21,149 nucleotides of DNA, from positions 1-21,149 of the IMG/VR virus record IMGVR_UViG_3300044626_001227; one strand, written 5' to 3'. The position numbers and the translations under genes were made by a program. Numbering within the stretch: the stretch's first letter is position 1; the number at the start of each line of letters is the position of its first letter. Source of the stretch: a virus. Below are positions 8,701-14,423 of the stretch, one piece after another. The notes beneath the pieces were generated by a model that ran no database searches, had not been told where the DNA came from, and saw only the letters and a list, made by a program, of their open reading frames with translations.

Positions 8701-9301
8701 CGTTAGCTGTACCATTTACGCTGAAATCTATATTACCTGCAGCAGTTGAAATACTTACATTACTATTACCGTTAGCAATATTTGAACCACCACCTCCACC
8801 TGATACGGTTGACCAATAAGTTATTCCGTTACCATAAGTAGTTAAAACTTGTCCATTTGTGCCATCTGCGTTTGCATAAGTAACTGCACCTGCAATAACT
8901 TTTCCTGTAACATTAGCATTACCTGCAATGTTTGTATTTGCATCACTAATAACAACAATATTTGGAGTACCATTAATACCTACAGTAACATTACCACCTG
9001 ATGTAGCAATACTAACATTTGATGTACCATTGGCTATATTAGATCCACCACCCCCACCACTAACAGTACTCCAACTAAGAATACCACTACCATCCGTGGT
9101 TAAAACTTGACCGTTTGAACCACCTGTAATAGATACATTTGCAACTGCACCAAGATTTGCATACTTAGTTATAGAAATATTTTGACTTGAATCAATAGTT
9201 AATGCATTGCTGCCACTAGTTTGTATCGCAAGGTTTCCTGTATTATCACTTGATAGGATAAAACCATTTGCATTACCTGTTGAGTTAAGAGTTACTGCCA
9301 T
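5783..9301 (-). CDS. Large YadA-like repeat fibre protein
   Basis: This 1172-aa protein is probably a trimeric fibre. It has two arrays of YadA-head-like repeats (SIAIGxxA type) at about residues 222-426 and 888-1128. Each array ends in the same type of closing segment: SFTVKPVR...VMYYDSTSGEISY at 438-463 and TFTVKPVR...VVYYNPTTGEIVYY at 1141-1170. Three copies of a fibre motif with GQVLTT, a Gly5 run and SNVSI-type strands lie near residues 63-100, 148-185 and 804-840. A segment near 525-600 (DLAIEDPIIQLQMGPNGAAP ... NYFDT) is a motif seen in marine phage fibres. Residues 685-781 are a perfect 22-residue repeat. AAGGA precedes the ATG. The gene lies between a small beta-repeat protein and a protease. 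The likely role is host recognition; no enzymatic motif was found. Confidence 0.85.
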   Translation of the reverse strand: MAVTLNSTGNANGFILSSDNTGNLAIQTSGSNALTIDSSQNISITKYANLGAVANVSITGGSNGQVLTTDGSGILSWSTVSGGGGGSNIANGTSNVSIATSGGNVTVGINGTPNIVVISDANTNIAGNANVTGKVIAGAVTYANADGTNGQVLTTYGNGITYWSTVSGGGGGSNIANGNSNVSISTAAGNIDFSVNGTANVFRVAAGGNLVGNLLNLYSNGVVGIGRSVVANAANTIGLGNAAIASGASGVAIGTNAKANGSQSISIGQNANADLAGTIAIGANPNAYATSAIAIGNRANANSNNSISIGSLVTANAANAIIIGYNTNATGNNSIRIGSGTATGAAGSESIAIGFGPAAEGSDAVALGRVATAGGANSIAIGRANAGSGNSIAIGLNANVNGSDSIAIGANARVYDLSNAIVLNATGANLFAANNNSFTVKPVRQASTSNVMYYDSTSGEISYDVLSGGSTISNGTSNVSIPTTDANVEIGVGGTANVLVISSTGISVTGDSLITGNLTVDGNLVYVNVEDLAIEDPIIQLQMGPNGAAPASNSGKDVGTALNYFDTAAKVAWMGWDVSNAEISFGSDVGIANEVISFNTLANIRAGNAILDSVQTPTVQNGNSNVSIAANTNVTISVAGAANRVEISDTLSNFAGNVQVELDIAGNTANFSGNVILPNLTVNLELVGNTANFSGNANVNNLGINLELVGNTANFSGNANVNNLGINLELVGNTANFSGNANVNNLGINLELVGNTANFSGNANVNNLGINLELVGNTANFIATTTTNPIVVGAVTYANTDGTSGQVLTTYGNGITYWGTVSGGGGGSSISNANSNIAVLSANGNITVTVNSVVVANYNSGTTPIIFQGNIRAYTNANRDANLINISSGGVVALGMNSSSTGNGIAIGNGASTGAAGLGIGFLAGASSTNAISIGSSTKGPGTNTIAIGTLAQANNSTVAASVTRAIAIGAQAGESSLATDSIAIGYLASQNSNAAANSIFMGRSAGANIGATAGSADGMIVLGKNSASAAPTIANNFIGIGTNVAANSTAAIAANSIAIGFEVGRTGGTGADSIGMGTYAQRGGVPGANTIAIGSYAGYTGQGATSIAIGANAGYTNQAVNTIILNASGSNLNQTTANTFTVKPVRAVTDVTGLKVVYYNPTTGEIVYYNV
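6959..7249 (-). repeat. 66-bp tandem repeat, four full units and a partial fifth, inside the fibre gene
   Basis: Near-identical 66-bp units recur at a strict period (the same AAGTTAGCTG start at 6961, 7027, 7093, 7159 and 7225 on the plus strand). Each unit encodes 22 residues, ELVGNTANFSGNANVNNLGI plus NL. A diverged relative flanks the array on each side. The near-perfect DNA identity points to recent expansion by slippage or recombination; the number of units should vary in relatives. Confidence 0.9.
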
Positions 9302-9313
9302 TTTAAGTTCCTT

Positions 9314-9637
9314 TTATAATATAGTCCAATTCGCACCATCTTGAAGTGTTAGTGCAACCTCAGGATCAACATATATTGGAGAATTTTGAACGTAGGAGCC
9401 TGGGGTGAAGGTTACGTTGCTTGTATATACATTCGGTAAATCAGGAGTTACAGTCCAAGTTGCACCATTTTCAAATTTTAAAACAACGTTTTCTTCAACA
9501 GTGACAAAACCTTGTTGTTCATAACTACCTGCAGTAAATGTATAATTTGCAAAATAAGGGTTGGGTAAAACAATAACTTCTTGTCCCTGACCAAACGTTA
9601 TGCCATACCCAAATGTTATTCCAATTCCAATTTGCAT
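9314..9637 (-). CDS. Small beta-repeat structural protein
   Basis: This 107-aa protein has two related repeats of about 32 residues: YTFTAGSYEQQGFVTV...LKFENGATWTV at residues 30-62 and VTFTPGSYVQNSPIYV...LTLQDGANWTI at 74-106. The alternating hydrophobic pattern suggests short beta strands. From memory, similar GSYxQ...GAxWTI segments occur at the ends of structural proteins in marine T4-like phages. The Gly-rich N-terminus (IGIGITFGYGITFGQG) resembles a glycine-rich tip or collar. It sits 12 nt upstream of the large fibre gene, so it may be a fibre accessory or assembly protein. No specific function is claimed. Confidence 0.65.
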   Translation of the reverse strand: MQIGIGITFGYGITFGQGQEVIVLPNPYFANYTFTAGSYEQQGFVTVEENVVLKFENGATWTVTPDLPNVYTSNVTFTPGSYVQNSPIYVDPEVALTLQDGANWTIL

Positions 9638-9658
9638 TCTTATTCATCCATACTTATC

Positions 9659-9666
9659 TATTTAGT
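9659..9666 (-). promoter_or_regulatory. Possible degenerate late promoter (ACTAAATA)
   Basis: The minus strand reads ACTAAATA 21 nt upstream of the ATG at 9637, matching TATAAATA at 6 of 8 positions. The same octamer precedes the fibre gene at 1841. It would start a transcript covering the small repeat protein, the large fibre and perhaps the protease. Confidence 0.35.
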
Positions 9667-9729
9667 ATGTAAAATAGAATAACCTTAATTTGGATAAACT
9701 TAAAACTTAACTTACAAAAGTATAATATA

Positions 9730-9756
9730 AAAATTTAAAACTTAGTTTTAAATTTT
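9730..9756 (-). terminator. AT-only 12-bp hairpin, possible terminator
   Basis: A perfect 12-bp inverted repeat (AAAATTTAAAAC / GTTTTAAATTTT) with a 3-nt loop lies 34 nt past the stop of the 105-aa gene, and Ts follow on the minus strand. It has only one G-C pair, so it is a weak terminator at best and may be a processing or binding site. The rest of the gap 9638-9789 holds no ORF of note. Confidence 0.35.
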
Positions 9757-9789
9757 ATATCTAGTTTAATGGATGTGAATGGTTAATAA

Positions 9790-10107
9790 TTAAACAGAAG
9801 TTGAATGCAATCTGTCATAAAAATTAGTAGCTTCTGTTATAACTTCTTGATCTGTTAAAAAACCTTGAATTCCATCCTTACCTGGGCCATTTCTCTTAAC
9901 TAATTTATGTTCATTTTTGTGGATGAATAACAAGCGATCTATCATATCTTGTTTTGTCAAAATAAACACATCATTAGGCACTTGAGTTATATGACTCCAA
10001 CCTACGTAAGTTGAATCAGCTTTACAATAAAAAAATTCACCATTTGTAATACAGGTTGGTTTTGTTTGATTGTTAGAATTATCTTTTTTAAATTTTACTA
10101 TGGGCAT
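9790..10107 (-). CDS. Conserved-looking small protein of unknown function
   Basis: This 105-aa protein begins MPIVKFKKDNSNNQTKPTC. It has a middle with aromatic and polar residues (NGEFFYCKADSTYVGWSHI) and a helical C-terminal half (KQDMIDRLLFIHKNEHKL ... EVITEATNFYDRL). The two cysteines do not form a metal motif. AAAGGAT lies 9 nt upstream of the ATG, and the gene follows the Kelch-like protein gene by 12 nt, so the two are likely translated together. It is not recognised as a known family. The position between fibre genes suggests a fibre assembly or accessory role, but this is only inference. Confidence 0.6.
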   Translation of the reverse strand: MPIVKFKKDNSNNQTKPTCITNGEFFYCKADSTYVGWSHITQVPNDVFILTKQDMIDRLLFIHKNEHKLVKRNGPGKDGIQGFLTDQEVITEATNFYDRLHSTSV

Positions 10108-10119
10108 GAATATATCCTT

Positions 10120-11139
10120 TTAACCTTGACCATTGTATCCATTAAATTTTCCATTTACCAATGTTGCTACATTAGCTGCGTTAGTATCAGATGAAAAAGG
10201 AAATTTTTGGATAGCATTTATTGGAACAAAACGTGGATTAGAATTGGATGCTCCCCCACTGTTATAGCCATGAGTTCCCGAAGAATGCCCACCTGCCAAT
10301 TGAGTTGGTGTAGTTAAAACTGCTACATTTACTGCATTTGTATCGCTAGCGAATGGGAATTTTAAAATATTGTCTCTATAAGCATAAGGAGTAGTTAAGT
10401 AACCACCACTAATATAACCATTGGTAGTAGAATTTTGTGCTTGTGCCCAATAAACACCACCCCCAGGTACTGCTAAATCTCCAACAAACGATCCACTTGT
10501 TTCTGATGCGAATGGGAATTTATAGTATGCATTATGCTGATACCCACCCGCACCATAACCATGAGTAGGTGACTCTAAACCTGTTAAACCATAACTTTGC
10601 ATACCTAGTGCTGCTACATTTGACATTGCAGCAGTTGAAGAAAATGGAAATTTTGCTATTTGATTAATACCACCTGCAGGCCCATATTGCCCAGGCCCAG
10701 GCGTAGCAGGACTTCCACCTAACATATAACCATATCCATACGGAATAGAAGATACTCCTGCAGCATATTTTCCAATCCATGTTGGATAAGAGGATAAATT
10801 AGAGGACACAGCATAATCAGTTACTGAAGAAGCAAACGAAAATTTATAATAATGATTATAAAAACCTGATACACCATAACCATGTGTTGCAGAATCCATA
10901 CTAGCGGTAATTTGAGTATCGCCAGGCGAAATAGATCCTATATTTGATGAGTTTGTATCAGATGCAAAAGGAAATCTTTCAGCATAGAGTACGTAGGTGC
11001 CTGGGGCAGGAGGGTCATTAAAATTTTTATAACCTGCCGCAGAATACCCATATGTTGCAGCAGGACCAGGAGATGGTGATGGAGATCCTGATGAGCTAAA
11101 AGTTAGTCCACCTGAAATTGTAATAGAAGTTAGTTGCAT
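10120..11139 (-). CDS. Kelch-like FPFASD-repeat structural protein
   Basis: This 339-aa protein has about six repeats built around KFPFASDTNA-type strands, separated by HGYGxGG-type loops (FPFASDTNS, FSFASSVTD, FPFSSTAAM, FPFASETSG, FPFASDTNA, FPFSSDTNA). The pattern GYxxGG...IxKFPF recalls Kelch/propeller-like repeats of phage fibres, so a six-bladed propeller is plausible. A Pro/Ser/Gly linker (SGSPSPSPGPAA) follows a short N-terminal beta segment. A GTG 6 nt further upstream (11145) is in frame, but AAAGGG is placed 7 nt before the ATG at 11139 and only 1 nt before the GTG, so the ATG is preferred. A perfect late promoter lies just upstream. It probably takes part in host-surface contact (inference). 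Confidence 0.75.
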   Translation of the reverse strand: MQLTSITISGGLTFSSSGSPSPSPGPAATYGYSAAGYKNFNDPPAPGTYVLYAERFPFASDTNSSNIGSISPGDTQITASMDSATHGYGVSGFYNHYYKFSFASSVTDYAVSSNLSSYPTWIGKYAAGVSSIPYGYGYMLGGSPATPGPGQYGPAGGINQIAKFPFSSTAAMSNVAALGMQSYGLTGLESPTHGYGAGGYQHNAYYKFPFASETSGSFVGDLAVPGGGVYWAQAQNSTTNGYISGGYLTTPYAYRDNILKFPFASDTNAVNVAVLTTPTQLAGGHSSGTHGYNSGGASNSNPRFVPINAIQKFPFSSDTNAANVATLVNGKFNGYNGQG

Positions 11140-11161
11140 ATACACACCCTTTTTATAATTA

Positions 11162-11169
11162 TATTTATA
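11162..11169 (-). promoter_or_regulatory. T4-type late promoter (TATAAATA, perfect match)
   Basis: The minus strand reads TATAAATA, 22 nt upstream of the ATG at 11139 and directly after the stop of the 304-aa gene. It overlaps an 8-bp inverted repeat, ATTTATAC / GTATAAAT (11163-11170 and 11176-11183), so a near match (TATAAATT) also faces the other way. Confidence 0.7.
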
Positions 11170-11192
11170 CTAGAAGTATAAATTACAATTTG

Positions 11193-12107
11193 CTATTTTT
11201 TGGGTAACGCTAGTTTTTCCGTTTGTGTAAAATCTTCTAATATATTAGGCTTTAATCCTTGTAATTCCATGCGTTTTTGATCAACCTTATGGGAATCAAC
11301 TAGTTCATCAGTTAAGGTATTTACAAAATCATAAAGTCCACTAACATCCCATCCTTCTTCTTTATTTTCTCTTACAACATATTCTCTTAATAAAGATTGC
11401 AGTTTAGTTGGATTTACACCAATTTGTTCAATATATTCTTGTTCACCTTTAGATATACCACCTGTCATTCGTACATCTCTTATACACTGAACCAATGCTC
11501 GTTTTAAATGATTTTTTGTTTCTTCTTTTTCGTAATCAGCTTCACTAAAGTTTGAAAGTTTTGATTTTAATTGTTCATAAAATTCTGAAAGTGATAAAAT
11601 GTCTTTCATTGCACCTTCAATGTAAGTTATTCCATCGTGTAAACCTTCCTTAGCTTTAGCTAATTTAACTTTTAATTTTACTTCTTCCCAATAATCTAAT
11701 GAATTGTTTTCTAAACCTTTATTAAGTTTATCTTCCATTTCTCTAATATCAATTTCAAGGTCTATGCGCCTCCATTTTGCTTCATTGAGTGCTGTTTTTT
11801 TATTTTGTATTTCAGCAGCAATTTGTCTCATATTATTATAAGGTGACAGCCAACTTAGGTTAATATGTCGCCAAGTCCATTGTGTATGACTATGATTCCA
11901 TATTGTTTGAAGTTCCGAAGTGTTTTGCAATGCATAATCAACTTTTACAGTATTTTGTAACAAAGATTGACCTCCAAAACTCTCTTGATCACCCATTGAT
12001 CCTCTACCAAAAACCATACTTAAAGGCACTTTTGGTGTATTAACTATAGTTAAATCACGTCGAATTTCTTCAAATACAGTCAACTCATTTTTATTTTCTT
12101 CAGTCAT
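11193..12107 (-). CDS. Unknown 304-aa coiled-coil protein
   Basis: This hydrophilic protein shows no signal peptide or membrane segment. A Trp/His-rich patch lies at about residues 69-92 (IWNHSHTQWTWRHINLSWLS). It is followed by long helices with heptad-like charge patterns at about 95-205 (QNKKTALNEAKWRRIDLEID; EVKLKVKLAKAKEG), suggesting a coiled coil. The C-terminal third is also helical and ends in a Lys-rich tail. AAAGGAT precedes the ATG. It follows the dioxygenase gene by 36 nt. The sequence hints at a conserved marine phage family, but no function can be given; a virion or fibre-connecting role is possible from its position between modification enzymes and fibre genes. Confidence 0.65.
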   Translation of the reverse strand: MTEENKNELTVFEEIRRDLTIVNTPKVPLSMVFGRGSMGDQESFGGQSLLQNTVKVDYALQNTSELQTIWNHSHTQWTWRHINLSWLSPYNNMRQIAAEIQNKKTALNEAKWRRIDLEIDIREMEDKLNKGLENNSLDYWEEVKLKVKLAKAKEGLHDGITYIEGAMKDILSLSEFYEQLKSKLSNFSEADYEKEETKNHLKRALVQCIRDVRMTGGISKGEQEYIEQIGVNPTKLQSLLREYVVRENKEEGWDVSGLYDFVNTLTDELVDSHKVDQKRMELQGLKPNILEDFTQTEKLALPKK

Positions 12108-12143
12108 TTAATATCCTTTTTAATTATTTAAACAAACTTTAGT

Positions 12144-13460
12144 CTATCTAAACATTGGTCCTTCTATCCAAGTAACTAAAGAGTATCTAGTACCTGATTT
12201 AATTGGTGTAACTTCATGTGGCATAAAACTCGGAAACAAATGAACCGAACCTTGCTCATTTGAAGCTCTTATATGATTAGTATAATTGTTAATAACTAAT
12301 TCACATCCTGTATATGTATTTGGATCACTAAGTTGCACTACTACCGATATTTTTCTAAAAGCAAATGGGCCTGGACCCACATCAACGTGTGAAATGTAAT
12401 GCCCATTTTCACCATTATTGTTTGTTTCATATTCAAGTAATTGAAGGTAAGGATTGATACCCCATATATCATAGTTAAAATGTTTATGATTGGCAAAATT
12501 AACAATTAAACCTAATTTATGAAAAATCCATCGATTAGAATCGTTATTATGCACTGCATAATTATTAGCTGCACGTATCTTTGCAACATGTTTATTAGCA
12601 TTACCAACTTTTGCTGAATCTCCATAGGTATTAGAGATTAGCGCAATAATTGACTTGCATTCTTCTTTTGTAAAAGAAATTTCAGAAGCATTGCTTGGAG
12701 TGCACCCGAAATAACTTGGTAACTCACGTGGTAAAGAAGGTAACATAACATAATCAAAAATTGGTGTAGGAATATCTATACTAATTTTTTTATTGTTTGC
12801 TATAGGTTCATCTTCATATAACTTGTATGAATCTTCAACGATAGATTTTCTTTTATTATCTGCAATAATAGGTTTTTTTAAATTGTTTTGAGTAATAGTA
12901 TTTTTTTCTATGCCTAATTGTGATCTTTTATCTAATACATATTCTGTGTATGGACCATCAGCATCAACATAATGTAAAAAAACTTGTACTTGCCACGTGC
13001 CTTTGTATTTTGGTCGCCAATGCGTAACTTCACAACCTTTGTATACAAGCAAATCACCAATGTCTAAATTTAATTTAATTTCTTTTTCTTCATCAACATA
13101 TATAGGCCAAACAACTTTTCCATCAAAGCCTAAGGTAATAGTGGCACTAATTTCACAAGAAGGTCTATCTACATGTTTTTTTAGAATTTCATTTGGTCTA
13201 TAAATTCTTGCGTATGTATACGTTGGTAATAGTTTTCTTCCAACATGTTTTCCTATTGGATCTGCTAATTCACTTAACAAATTATCAAATACTTTATCAC
13301 CATAAACAGCATCTGACAATGGGCATTGTTCATCTTTAACCGTCTTATTATTTTTATGTAATTCAAACATGTGATTAACTAACTCAGTACATGATTCTGA
13401 ATCTAAAGCATTACTTAAAACTACATACCCATTGTTTTCAAAATAACTAATCGTATCCAT
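12144..13460 (-). CDS. Tandem 2OG-Fe(II) dioxygenase (two prolyl-hydroxylase-like domains)
   Basis: The 438-aa protein has two double-stranded beta-helix dioxygenase domains joined by a polar linker (about 175-240). Domain 1 (1-170) shows iron ligands H96xD98 (KKHVDRP) and H147 in THWRPKYKG, followed by QVQVFLHYVD; Arg149 is a possible 2-oxoglutarate contact. Domain 2 (265-438) shows H358xD360 (HYISHVD), H415 (FMPHEVTPI) and Arg425 (SGTRYSLVTW), a classic prolyl-4-hydroxylase-like set. Both sites look intact. These enzymes hydroxylate with O2, 2-oxoglutarate and Fe(II), releasing succinate and CO2. Substrates are unknown; virion proteins or host surface molecules are options. It starts 12 nt after the sulfotransferase stop with AAAGGA upstream, so the two are very likely co-expressed. 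Confidence 0.85.
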   Translation of the reverse strand: MDTISYFENNGYVVLSNALDSESCTELVNHMFELHKNNKTVKDEQCPLSDAVYGDKVFDNLLSELADPIGKHVGRKLLPTYTYARIYRPNEILKKHVDRPSCEISATITLGFDGKVVWPIYVDEEKEIKLNLDIGDLLVYKGCEVTHWRPKYKGTWQVQVFLHYVDADGPYTEYVLDKRSQLGIEKNTITQNNLKKPIIADNKRKSIVEDSYKLYEDEPIANNKKISIDIPTPIFDYVMLPSLPRELPSYFGCTPSNASEISFTKEECKSIIALISNTYGDSAKVGNANKHVAKIRAANNYAVHNNDSNRWIFHKLGLIVNFANHKHFNYDIWGINPYLQLLEYETNNNGENGHYISHVDVGPGPFAFRKISVVVQLSDPNTYTGCELVINNYTNHIRASNEQGSVHLFPSFMPHEVTPIKSGTRYSLVTWIEGPMFR

Positions 13461-13472
13461 TACTTTCCTTTT

Positions 13473-14306
13473 TTACTCATCTAATACTTCAGGATAAAAA
13501 TATTCAAAGTACCATTTATTTTCTTTAATTACTTTATTATGAAAATTATCATCAAGGATTCGATTAGGCTTTGAATATTCTCTAAATTCTGTATAAGTTT
13601 CATGACTTACTTTTTCACGAAAATAAGAATGGTCGTGTTCAAATAAAAATGATTGATCAATTTTATTTAAATTATGATTAAAATAATCAAGATCTAAAAA
13701 TTTATAGATAACTTTTATAATTTTATTTGGATCAGCGGTAAAATCTTCATATCTAATAAACAATACTTTGCGTGGGTCTTGATTATAAAGTTCTAGTGAT
13801 TTAGGTATTTCATGATTCAATGTTACTGACAATGAATTAGGTTCGCCAAAATAATATTTAAATTTTTCTAACCAATGCATTCCCATAGTTACGATTCCAC
13901 TAGAATTATAAGTGTGTAATGCTTTAAATTTACGGTTTACTCGTTCAAAACTTTCTACAATGTCACGTAAATCTCTAATTACACATATGAACTTTGATTG
14001 AGGATAAAGGTGTAATAATGATGACCATCCATGCCTTTTTGATATTACAATTGGTTTATCAGTAAGTGCTTCAAACCACCCCTTTGTCCCACCTTGAATT
14101 AAACCATATGTTGCAATATCTGCTTGTTCACTTGACATCGCAATAAATGATTCCTGCTGTCTTACTCGTACAAGTAGTTTATCTTTTATTATATCGTATA
14201 AAGCACATGTACTCGTAGTAAAAATCTGCGGGTTTTGTTGCAAAATATTCATTAATATTGTACTACCCGATCTTGGTAGTCCACCGCAAAAATGTATTAA
14301 TTCCAT
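13473..14306 (-). CDS. PAPS-dependent sulfotransferase
   Basis: This 277-aa protein has the 5'-phosphosulfate loop GLPRSGST at residues 9-16, directly after the first beta strand. The 3'-phosphate binding segment VIRDLRDIVESF lies at 109-120, and FIRYEDFTADP at 184-193 is typical of the family. It would transfer sulfate from PAPS to a hydroxyl or amine group; the acceptor is unknown. The start at 14306 is needed to keep the first strand ahead of the loop, although no Shine-Dalgarno is present and a perfect late promoter ends only 5 nt upstream. It lies immediately upstream of the tandem dioxygenase gene. Sulfotransferases are known in marine T4-like phages, and a role in surface modification is inferred. 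Confidence 0.88.
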   Translation of the reverse strand: MELIHFCGGLPRSGSTILMNILQQNPQIFTTSTCALYDIIKDKLLVRVRQQESFIAMSSEQADIATYGLIQGGTKGWFEALTDKPIVISKRHGWSSLLHLYPQSKFICVIRDLRDIVESFERVNRKFKALHTYNSSGIVTMGMHWLEKFKYYFGEPNSLSVTLNHEIPKSLELYNQDPRKVLFIRYEDFTADPNKIIKVIYKFLDLDYFNHNLNKIDQSFLFEHDHSYFREKVSHETYTEFREYSKPNRILDDNFHNKVIKENKWYFEYFYPEVLDE

Positions 14307-14311
14307 GCGTT

Positions 14312-14323
14312 TATTTATAAATA
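14312..14323. promoter_or_regulatory. Palindromic, apparently bidirectional late promoter (TATTTATAAATA)
   Basis: A 12-bp perfect palindrome holds a full TATAAATA on each strand: minus at 14319-14312, facing the sulfotransferase, and plus at 14316-14323, facing the 3' end of the Calx-beta gene. The minus element ends 5 nt before the ATG at 14306. The rest of the gap 14307-14423 is AT-rich and shows no ORF and no GC-rich terminator. Confidence 0.55.
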
Positions 14324-14423
14324 TTATTTTATTGAAAAAAATAACAATTTATGCTTAGTGTGTAAATAAATTTATAATACTAAATTACCACTGTTATTCG
14401 TTATAATTAAACTAATAATATAT

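Noticed and set aside
5783-9301. Diversity-generating retroelement target in the fibre gene
   Set aside because: No reverse transcriptase, template repeat or adenine-biased variable copy was seen in the window.
11140-11145. GTG start for the Kelch-like protein at 11145
   Set aside because: The ribosome site would be only 1 nt from the GTG; the ATG at 11139 has normal spacing.
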